Source of the DNA: Litorimonas sp963922935 | Lineage (GTDB): Bacteria; Pseudomonadota; Alphaproteobacteria; Caulobacterales; Maricaulaceae | Direction: 5' to 3' | Assembly: GCA_963922935.1 (NCBI GenBank) | Contig: CAWUKE010000161.1 | Span: 1 to 5,166 of the forward strand | DNA length: 5,166 bases | Shown here: positions 1 through 5,166 of the stretch, in pieces | How the letters are laid out: each line of letters begins with the position of its first letter | Numbering within the stretch: position 1 is the stretch's first letter | Made by a program: the position numbers and the translations under genes | Notes under the pieces: generated by a model | The model's input: the letters and a program-made list of their open reading frames with translations, nothing else | Database searches by the model: none | Told to the model about the DNA's origin: nothing

Positions 1-2
1 TG

Positions 3-665
3 GTCGACGGATCAGAATTTACGGAATTCAAAGCGCTTTACGGCCCAACGCTCGTGACGGGTTTTGCTAAAATACACGGCTATGATGTCGGCATCCTCGG
101 CAATAATGGTGTGCTGTTTAGCGAGAGCGCCATGAAAGCCGCGCACTTTATCGAGCTGTGCTGCCAACGGAAAATCCCGCTCGTCTTTTTGCAAAACATC
201 ACCGGCTATATGGTTGGGTCCAAGGCCGAAGCGGGCGGTATCGCCAAGCACGGCGCGAAGATGGTCCACGCGGTCGCCAACGCCCAAGTCCCAAAATTCA
301 CGGTCGTGATTGGCGGCTCTTACGGGGCGGGAAATTACGGCATGTGCGGCCGCGCTTATGAGCCTCGCCTCATGTTTATGTGGCCCAACGCCCGCATTTC
401 CGTCATGGGCGGAGAGCAGGCGGCCAATGTGCTCGCCGATGTCGCACGCGGCTCTGACGGGTGGAGCGATGAGGAACGCGAAGCCTTCATGAAGCCGATC
501 CGAGACAAATATGACGAGGAAGGGCACCCCTACTATGCGTCCGCGCGCATTTGGGATGACGGCATTATCGCCCCGGAAGACACACGGACTGTGCTCGGCC
601 TCGGCCTCGCCATGAGCGCCAACGCGCCGATTGGTGAGATGGACTTTGGGGTATTTAGGATGTGA
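3..665 (+). CDS. mccB: 3-methylcrotonyl-CoA carboxylase beta subunit (carboxyltransferase), C-terminal part, 5' end outside window
   Basis: This is the carboxyltransferase subunit of the cytosolic biotin enzyme that makes 3-methylglutaconyl-CoA from 3-methylcrotonyl-CoA in leucine catabolism. The reading frame is open from position 3, so the 220 visible residues are only the C-terminal portion of a protein that is usually about 535 residues. They match the C-terminal carboxyltransferase domain of MccB. Counting from position 3, visible hallmarks are NNGVLFSESA (34-43), FIELCCQR (49-56), FLQNITGYMVG (62-72), the EAGGIAKHGAKM segment (76-87), the glycine-rich GGSYGAGNYGMCGRAY stretch (104-119) and WPNARISVMGGEQA (127-140). 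An internal GTG at position 54 is not the start, because conserved family sequence (VDGSEFTEFKALYG) lies upstream of it. mccA follows after 108 bases. Acyl-CoA carboxylases share this fold; geranyl-CoA carboxylase is the main alternative, and its distinguishing N-terminal region is not visible. Codon use looks like the neighbours'. Confidence 0.95.
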   Translation, partial: VDGSEFTEFKALYGPTLVTGFAKIHGYDVGILGNNGVLFSESAMKAAHFIELCCQRKIPLVFLQNITGYMVGSKAEAGGIAKHGAKMVHAVANAQVPKFTVVIGGSYGAGNYGMCGRAYEPRLMFMWPNARISVMGGEQAANVLADVARGSDGWSDEEREAFMKPIRDKYDEEGHPYYASARIWDDGIIAPEDTRTVLGLGLAMSANAPIGEMDFGVFRM

Positions 666-701
666 GGCGACAATTTTGATCCGGGGGATCAAAATTTCGC
701 C
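666..701 (+). repeat. Strong intergenic palindrome (hairpin) directly after the mccB stop
   Basis: Two perfect 11-base arms, AATTTTGATCC (672-682) and GGATCAAAATT (686-696), flank a GGG loop. The pairing extends outward with GGCGA (666-670) against TCGCC (697-701), leaving one bulged C at 671. It begins on the first base after the mccB TGA. No run of T follows, so it is not a standard intrinsic terminator. It could protect the mccB 3' end, cause partial termination, or be one copy of a dispersed genomic repeat; the sequence alone does not decide. Confidence 0.75.
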
Positions 702-704
702 GAA

Positions 705-720
705 CCGCGTGTCCACGCGG
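705..720 (+). repeat. Second GC-rich hairpin in the mccB-mccA gap
   Basis: CCGCGTG (705-711) pairs perfectly with CACGCGG (714-720) across a TC; sterically, a six-base stem with a GTCC loop is more realistic. It lies three bases after the first palindrome. The downstream sequence (CAAAAGACTCTTTC) lacks a clean T tract, so I do not call a terminator. Together the two hairpins make a structured leader before mccA and could modulate read-through or mRNA processing between the two subunit genes. Confidence 0.5.
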
Positions 721-741
721 CAAAAGACTCTTTCGGCTCTC

Positions 742-777
742 ATGTCGAATAAAGATGGAAAGCAAACAAAACGATGA
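742..777 (+). other. Possible 11-codon mini-ORF overlapping the mccA start (ATGA)
   Basis: An ATG at 742 opens a frame of 11 codons, MSNKDGKQTKR, with four basic residues. It ends at TGA 775-777, which overlaps the mccA ATG (774-776) in an ATGA arrangement. This geometry would allow translational coupling to mccA. There is no convincing Shine-Dalgarno sequence before the ATG, and so short a frame can arise by chance. The peptide has no leucine, so it does not resemble a leucine attenuation leader. Confidence 0.2.
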
Positions 778-2843
778 CCGCATCAGCGACTCCCATCACC
801 AAAATCCTGATCGCTAATCGGGGCGAGATCGCTTGTCGCGTTATGCGCACCGCACGCGAAATGGGTATCGCGACTGTCGCGGTCTATTCAGACGCCGACC
901 GAAACGCGCTGCATGTGCGCATGGCGGATGAGGCGGTGCATATCGGCCCGTCGCCAGCGGCAGAAAGCTATCTGGTCATCGACAAAATCATCGATGCCGC
1001 GAAGCAAACGGGCGCGGATGCCGTTCATCCCGGCTATGGCTTTCTGTCGGAAAACCCCGACTTCGTGCGCGCACTGGATAAGGCGGGCATAACCTTTATC
1101 GGACCGTCGGCTGAGGCCATTGAAGCGATGGGCCTAAAAGATGCCGCGAAAGCGCTGATGGCGGAGGCGGGCGTGCCCGTTACGCCCGGCTATCAAGGCG
1201 ACAATCAAGACCCCAAACATCTGGCCAAGGAAGCGGCAAAGATTGGCTATCCTGTCCTGATCAAGGCCGTTGCGGGTGGTGGCGGGAAAGGCATGCGCAA
1301 AGTGGAGCGCGCGGAAGACTTTGCCGACGCTCTCGCCTCCTGCCAACGCGAAGCCCAATCCAGCTTTGGCAATGACATCGTCCTGATCGAAAAATACATC
1401 ACCTCGCCACGCCATATCGAGGTGCAGGTGTTTGGCGACACGCACGGCAACGTCGTTCACATGTTCGAGCGCGATTGCTCCCTCCAACGCCGCCACCAAA
1501 AGGTCATCGAAGAAGCCCCCGCGCCCGGCATGACTGAAGAGGTCCGCACGGCCATGACCAGTGCTGCAATCAAAGCGGCGAAGGCGGTCAATTATGTCGG
1601 TGCGGGCACGGTGGAATTCATCGTTGATGGCTCCGGCCCACTCCGCACGGACGGCTTCTGGTTCATGGAAATGAACACGCGCCTGCAGGTGGAACATCCG
1701 GTGACGGAAGAGATTACGGGGCTGGATCTGGTCGAGCTGCAAATCCGCGTCGCACAGGGGGAACGGCTACCCAAACAAAACGAAATCACCATGACCGGCC
1801 ACGCGATTGAGGCGCGGCTCTATGCGGAAGATCCGGCAAATGATTTTTTGCCGAAGACGGGCACACTTACAAAGTTCCGGTTTTATCGATTGAAACACAC
1901 GAACGCTGCTATGCGGATTGATGCAGGGGTCGAGGTCGGCGACGCCGTTTCTGTAAATTATGATCCCATGATCGCGAAGATTGTTTGCAAAGCTATGGAT
2001 CGGGACGAAGCCATCAATGGATTGTCTCAGGCTTTGTCAAATGCGGCAATTTCTGGTGTGATGACCAACCGAAACTTCCTGATAAAAACCCTGAACATCA
2101 ATGACTTTGGAAACGGTCTTTTCTCGACATCTTTCCTAGGAGACCACCTTAGTAAAATTACTGAAAACCCTTTGGACCCGCCCAACGATGTGATCGCTAT
2201 AGCCGCCATCAAGCTTGTCGATTTAGCCAACGTGAAAGTCCAAGGAAAACGGCATTTGGCAGAGTTGTCACCTTTCGAGGACGCCTCCGCATTTCGTCTG
2301 AACGGGCGCGACGGCACAACACTACTTTTAAACGGACCGTCCGGGCCCATCCCTGTACGCCTCGAACCGCGAAAAGGCGGATGGCTGGAACCGGTTAAAT
2401 CTGGATGGAAAGCCATTGTAGACGGGCAGACTTACCAGTATCTGTATCGCAACCATACTGATGACCCCAACCCGGATGACAGGCTTGTCGATATAACCGA
2501 AAGGTTCAAAACATGGTCGGTCGAAGAAGAAAACGGAACGGTCACTCTTAGAGATAAGGCCGCTGGGAGAGAATTTTCCGTTTCAAGATATAAAGCAGAA
2601 ACCGGTCAAAGCACTAGTAGCTCCAACGCCATCACCGCCCCCATGCCCGGTAAGGTCATTTCCGTCTCGGTCGCGCCCGGCGACGCGGTCACCGAAGGCC
2701 AGACGCTCCTCGTGCTGGAAGCCATGAAAATGGAAATGGCGATGAAAGCCCCGCGGGATGGGGTCGTGGCTGAAGTCAGCGCAGAAGTGGGCGCACTGGT
2801 CAATGACGGGGACGTTCTGGTCGCGCTTGAGGATGAGGCGTGA
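774..2843 (+). CDS. mccA: 3-methylcrotonyl-CoA carboxylase alpha subunit (biotin carboxylase plus biotinyl domain)
   Basis: This 689-residue protein carboxylates its own biotin using ATP and bicarbonate and hands the carboxyl group to MccB. The biotin carboxylase N-domain (about 8-118) opens with KILIANRGEIACRVMRT. The ATP-grasp glycine loop GGGGKGM is at 168-174, RRHQKVIEEAPAP at 239-251, and the catalytic EMNTRLQVEHPVTE at 299-312 with Glu299, Asn301, Arg303 and Glu307. EARLYAEDP is at 346-354. Residues about 450-610 are the poorly conserved linking (BT) domain, followed by a Ser/Thr-rich linker and the biotinyl domain with EAMKME (649-654), where Lys652 is the predicted biotin site. Length is normal for MccA. 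The start ATG 774 leaves just seven residues before the KILIANRGE motif, as usual; its ribosome binding site is weak (GGAAAG, 757-762). Propionyl- or geranyl-CoA carboxylase alpha would look similar; adjacency to mccB decides the call. Codons for residues about 358-618 are noticeably A+T-richer than the rest. Confidence 0.95.
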   Translation: MTASATPITKILIANRGEIACRVMRTAREMGIATVAVYSDADRNALHVRMADEAVHIGPSPAAESYLVIDKIIDAAKQTGADAVHPGYGFLSENPDFVRALDKAGITFIGPSAEAIEAMGLKDAAKALMAEAGVPVTPGYQGDNQDPKHLAKEAAKIGYPVLIKAVAGGGGKGMRKVERAEDFADALASCQREAQSSFGNDIVLIEKYITSPRHIEVQVFGDTHGNVVHMFERDCSLQRRHQKVIEEAPAPGMTEEVRTAMTSAAIKAAKAVNYVGAGTVEFIVDGSGPLRTDGFWFMEMNTRLQVEHPVTEEITGLDLVELQIRVAQGERLPKQNEITMTGHAIEARLYAEDPANDFLPKTGTLTKFRFYRLKHTNAAMRIDAGVEVGDAVSVNYDPMIAKIVCKAMDRDEAINGLSQALSNAAISGVMTNRNFLIKTLNINDFGNGLFSTSFLGDHLSKITENPLDPPNDVIAIAAIKLVDLANVKVQGKRHLAELSPFEDASAFRLNGRDGTTLLLNGPSGPIPVRLEPRKGGWLEPVKSGWKAIVDGQTYQYLYRNHTDDPNPDDRLVDITERFKTWSVEEENGTVTLRDKAAGREFSVSRYKAETGQSTSSSNAITAPMPGKVISVSVAPGDAVTEGQTLLVLEAMKMEMAMKAPRDGVVAEVSAEVGALVNDGDVLVALEDEA
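1845..2625 (+). other. Low-G+C tract inside mccA
   Basis: Hand counting gives 355 G+C in 720 bases (about 49%) for 1861-2580. By contrast, 1141-1560 has 254 in 420 (about 60%) and 2641-2700 has 42 in 60 (70%). The lowest 60-base block is 2101-2160 at 38%. In frame, codons rare elsewhere in the window appear, such as TTA, AGA, GTA and CTA. The reading frame is intact throughout, with no repeats or insertion-sequence ends at the edges. The tract covers the end of the biotin carboxylase domain and the whole BT domain, and stops at the biotinyl domain. Boundaries are approximate. Confidence 0.6.
2829..2832 (+). promoter_or_regulatory. Shine-Dalgarno GAGG for the GTG-started PLP enzyme gene
   Basis: GAGG lies seven bases before the GTG at 2840, a good spacing, and sits within the last codons of mccA. 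It supports the GTG overlapping the mccA stop as the true start of the downstream gene, rather than any later codon. Confidence 0.6.
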
Positions 2844-4012
2844 GCTTGGATGTCGCGCGCCTGCGCGCCGACACGCCCGCCTGCCAAGACCTGATCCATT
2901 TCAATAATGCGGGCGCGTCGTTGATGCCTTCGCCGATTTATAAGGCACTGAGCGCCCACCTCGCGCTGGAACAGGAAATTGGCGGCTATGAAGCGCAGGA
3001 CGAAGCCTCTGGCGTCATCGCGGATTTCTACAGCGCTTTTGCCGAACTCCTAAATGGCGACCCTGAAGAAATTGCTTTTATGGAGAGCGCGACCAAGGCG
3101 TGGGACGCGGCTTTCTATGCCCTGCCGCTTACCGAAGGAGACCGTGTTCTCGTCCATCGCTCGACCTATAGCTCAAACTACCTCGCGCTGTTACAGGTCG
3201 CCCGTCGCAAAGGCCTCAGCATTGATTTCGTCCCGAGCGACGCGCACGGCCAGATCGATATAGACGCCCTGCCCAGTTGCCTGACCCCACGGACCAAACT
3301 GATCCTGCTCACCCATTGCCCGAGCCAGTCCGGCCTGATCCAACCCGCCGAAGCGGTCGGGGCCTTCACGCGGGCGCATGGCCTGCTTTACTTGCTCGAT
3401 GCCTGTCAGAGCGCGGGGCAGATGCCGCTCGACGTCCAAGCCATTGGCTGTGACGCGCTGACCGGGACGGGGCGGAAATTTCTGCGCGGGCCGCGCGGCA
3501 CGGGCTTTCTGTGGATGCGCAAAACCCTCGCCGAAACCCTAGAACCCGCCATGGTCGACCTCAAAAGCGCGGAATGGCTCTCGCAAGACCGCTATCGTCT
3601 TGCCCCCGGCGCGCGACGGTTTGAAGCCTGGGAACGGAATGTGGCCGGGCAGATCGCGCTGGGCCGCGCCGCGCGCTACGCCATGGATGTGGGACTAGAC
3701 AATATTGCCGCCTATGCGCAGCCCCTAGCCGAGAATTTGCGGCAACAGCTCTCCGAAATCCCAGATATCACAGTCCACGATCCAGGTCAGCACAAAAGCG
3801 CGATTGTGACGTTCAGCAAAACGGGTCTCAATGTGGACACGGCGATGATCCGCTTACGGTCCCAAGACATCAATGTCTCCAAAGTGCCGCGAAATTGGGC
3901 GCTACTGGATGCGGAAGAGCGCGGTTTACCCGACCTGCTCCGCGCCAGCCTGCATGCTTACAACACGCCCGAGGAAGTGGAGCGTTTTGTGAAAGCAGTT
4001 GCGGCGCTTTAA
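2840..4012 (+). CDS. Class V aminotransferase-fold PLP-dependent enzyme (EgtE/cysteine desulfurase-like), substrate unknown
   Basis: This 390-residue protein has the fold-type I, class V architecture. The N-terminus carries HFNNAGASLMP (20-30) and EIGGYEAQDEA (46-56), a GGY(E/V)A pattern I associate with EgtE-like C-S lyases. SATKAWD (83-89) is the likely PLP-phosphate loop. DACQSAGQ (187-194) supplies Asp187 for the pyridine nitrogen and Gln190. TGTGRKFLRGPRGTGFL (208-224) contains the predicted Schiff-base Lys213. The C-terminal RASLHAYNTPEEVERF (368-383) is the class V motif whose Arg368 may bind a substrate carboxylate. It is probably a cytosolic lyase, desulfurase or aminotransferase; I cannot assign a substrate, and no ergothioneine genes are visible. 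The GTG start is set by a four-base GTGA overlap with mccA and a GAGG seven bases upstream, indicating co-transcription and coupling. Length is normal and no disruption is seen. Family certain, function open. Confidence 0.85.
   Translation: MSLDVARLRADTPACQDLIHFNNAGASLMPSPIYKALSAHLALEQEIGGYEAQDEASGVIADFYSAFAELLNGDPEEIAFMESATKAWDAAFYALPLTEGDRVLVHRSTYSSNYLALLQVARRKGLSIDFVPSDAHGQIDIDALPSCLTPRTKLILLTHCPSQSGLIQPAEAVGAFTRAHGLLYLLDACQSAGQMPLDVQAIGCDALTGTGRKFLRGPRGTGFLWMRKTLAETLEPAMVDLKSAEWLSQDRYRLAPGARRFEAWERNVAGQIALGRAARYAMDVGLDNIAAYAQPLAENLRQQLSEIPDITVHDPGQHKSAIVTFSKTGLNVDTAMIRLRSQDINVSKVPRNWALLDAEERGLPDLLRASLHAYNTPEEVERFVKAVAAL
4009..4012. other. Shared TTAA: overlapping stop codons of two convergent genes
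   Basis: The plus-strand PLP enzyme gene ends with TAA at 4010-4012 and the minus-strand SulP gene ends with TAA read from 4011 to 4009. The palindrome TTAA therefore supplies both stops, and the genes overlap tail to tail by four bases. There is no space for an intergenic terminator, so each transcript must end inside the opposing gene. Confidence 0.9.
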
Positions 4013-5166
4013 TGCCCGCCGCCTAACCGACCCAATCGCACGCCGTAATCAACCGCGAGGCCATAATCGGGATCGTCATCGCTATCGACGATCAACTGCC
4101 CCGCGGTCTTAAGCAAAGCGTGGCAATCGCTGGAGAGGTGGCGAAGCTGTACGGATTTTCCTGCCGCCTGATATTTCACCGCAATGGCCTCAATGGCCTG
4201 TAGCGCGCTTTGATCCACGACGCGGCTACCCGCGAAATCAATCACAACACTGTCGGGATCGCCTTTAACGTCGAAAAGTTGCGCAAAGCCTTCAGCGCTG
4301 CCGAAGAACAACGGGCCAGAGAGTTTATAGACGCGGTTCTGCCCATCGTCTTCAATATCGGCGTCGATACTCTTTGACGCGCTCCACGCATAGGCGAGCG
4401 CGGACACGATAACGCCCACGACAACGGCGACCGCCAGGTCGTGCCAGACTGTCACGACGGTCACCAAGACGATGACGATGGCATCGGTCAGCGGGATGCG
4501 CCGCATGATGGCAATGGAATGCCAGGCAAACGTCCCAATCACGACCATGAACATCACGCCGACCAGCGCGGCGAGTGGGATTTGCTCGATGAGGCTGGAG
4601 CCGAATAGGATGAAGGCCAACAAGAAGAGCGCCGCCGTGATCCCCGACAGGCGCGTGCGCCCACCCGATTTCACATTGATCATGCTCTGCCCGATCATGG
4701 CGCAGCCGCCCATGCCGCCGAAGAACCCCGTGACGGTATTGGCCACACCTTGGGCGACACATTCCTGGCTCGCCCCGCCGCGTTCTTCCACGATCTCACC
4801 GACAAGATTGAGCGTCAGCAGGCTTTCGATCAGACCGATGGCCGCGAGGATCACCGCGTAGGGCAGAATGATCTCAAACGTTTCCCAATTCAGCGGAACT
4901 TGCGGAATGTGAAACGGCGGGAGGCCGCCTTGGATCGAGGCGAGATCGCCGACTGTGCGCACATCCAAGCCAAAGCCGATGACGATCGCCGCGACGATGC
5001 CGATCCCGGCGAGTGGAGCCGGCACGACTTTGGTAATCTTCGGCATGGCCCAAATGATCCCCATCGTCAGCGCAACCAAGCCCAGCATGAGCCAAAGCTC
5101 CGGCCCCGCCATCCACGTGCCATTCATTATGTGGAATGGTCCGGGGTGATCGGTCGGCGGGGGCGG
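4009..5166 (-). CDS. SulP-family inorganic anion transporter with STAS domain, N-terminus outside window
   Basis: This is an inner-membrane anion transporter of the SulP (SLC26-like) family; substrates in the family include sulfate and bicarbonate, and this one's is not determined. The frame stays open to the window edge (13 codons upstream of the ATG at 5127, ending PFHI), so the ATG is probably internal. Family members of about 490-570 residues suggest roughly 100 or more N-terminal residues are missing. Counting from that Met, hydrophobic segments lie near 11-28, 36-54, 86-106, 161-180, 184-204 and 213-248. Conserved-looking family stretches include IGLIESLLTLNLVGEI (97-112) and GFFGGMGGCAMIGQSMIN (134-151). 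The cytoplasmic STAS domain spans about 264-345 with VIDFAGSRVVDQSAL (295-309). It converges on the mcc genes and shares stop-codon bases with them, so it is an independent transcription unit. Codon use matches the neighbours. Confidence 0.92.
   Translation of the reverse strand, partial: PPPPTDHPGPFHIMNGTWMAGPELWLMLGLVALTMGIIWAMPKITKVVPAPLAGIGIVAAIVIGFGLDVRTVGDLASIQGGLPPFHIPQVPLNWETFEIILPYAVILAAIGLIESLLTLNLVGEIVEERGGASQECVAQGVANTVTGFFGGMGGCAMIGQSMINVKSGGRTRLSGITAALFLLAFILFGSSLIEQIPLAALVGVMFMVVIGTFAWHSIAIMRRIPLTDAIVIVLVTVVTVWHDLAVAVVVGVIVSALAYAWSASKSIDADIEDDGQNRVYKLSGPLFFGSAEGFAQLFDVKGDPDSVVIDFAGSRVVDQSALQAIEAIAVKYQAAGKSVQLRHLSSDCHALLKTAGQLIVDSDDDPDYGLAVDYGVRLGRLGGGH

Noticed and set aside
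666..733. Rho-independent terminator after mccB
   Set aside because: The hairpins are strong, but neither is followed by a run of T; only a scattered CTTTC occurs near 730-734. mccB and mccA are also expected to be co-expressed.
12..743. 243-codon open frame on the minus strand opposite mccB
   Set aside because: It lies antisense to strongly conserved carboxyltransferase sequence and has no recognisable domain; high-G+C coding DNA commonly leaves such an open antisense frame.
666..773. Separate promoter or operator for mccA in the gap
   Set aside because: I could not find a convincing -35/-10 pair, and the palindrome does not match any regulator site I can name with confidence.
1134..1742. 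202-codon open frame on the minus strand within mccA
   Set aside because: It is fully antisense to the conserved biotin carboxylase domain; the translation shows no family motifs and looks like a mirror of high-G+C codons.
4472..4861. 129-codon plus-strand open frame opposite the SulP gene
   Set aside because: It is antisense to conserved transmembrane segments, and its composition (many Met, Pro and Thr) is what the antisense of a hydrophobic gene gives.
5125..5127. ATG at 5127 as the start of a short, STAS-containing transporter
   Set aside because: The frame stays open for 13 codons to the window edge and the visible part lacks the N-terminal transmembrane helices of the SulP family, so the gene most likely continues outside the window.
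1..5166. CRISPR array, tRNA or rRNA gene, insertion sequence or prophage element
   Set aside because: No regularly spaced repeats, tRNA-like cloverleaf, rRNA motifs, transposase or integrase sequence, or terminal inverted repeats were seen; nearly all bases belong to conserved metabolic or transport genes.

Overview
The window is an ordinary-looking stretch of bacterial chromosome, about 60% G+C in hand-counted coding samples. The protein families, dense packing and stop/start overlaps suggest a marine-type alphaproteobacterium. A Hyphomonadaceae/Maricaulales-like host is a guess from family resemblance, not something the sequence proves.

Layout: (1) positions 3-665, plus strand, are the last 220 codons of the beta (carboxyltransferase) subunit of 3-methylcrotonyl-CoA carboxylase, mccB; its start lies left of the window. 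(2) Positions 666-773 are a 108-base gap with two hairpins and a possible 11-codon mini-ORF. (3) Positions 774-2843, plus strand, are the complete alpha subunit, mccA, with biotin carboxylase, a linking domain and a biotinyl domain. (4) Positions 2840-4012, plus strand, are a complete class V, PLP-dependent enzyme resembling the EgtE/cysteine-desulfurase-like group. It starts at a GTG that overlaps the mccA stop codon by four bases. (5) Positions 4009-5166, minus strand, are the C-terminal part of a SulP-family anion transporter with a STAS domain; its N-terminus lies right of the window. No gene-free stretch reaches 300 bases.

How the genes work together: MccA carboxylates its own biotin with bicarbonate and ATP, and MccB passes the carboxyl group to 3-methylcrotonyl-CoA, giving 3-methylglutaconyl-CoA in leucine breakdown. 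The class V enzyme is translationally coupled to mccA, so it is probably in the same transcript, but it is not a known leucine-pathway step. The SulP gene converges on this operon and probably has its own promoter.

I see no clear new system. The points most worth checking are a sharp low-G+C tract inside mccA (about 1845-2625), the strong palindrome directly after the mccB stop codon, the unassigned PLP enzyme coupled to mccA, and the two convergent genes that share a TTAA as their stop codons.
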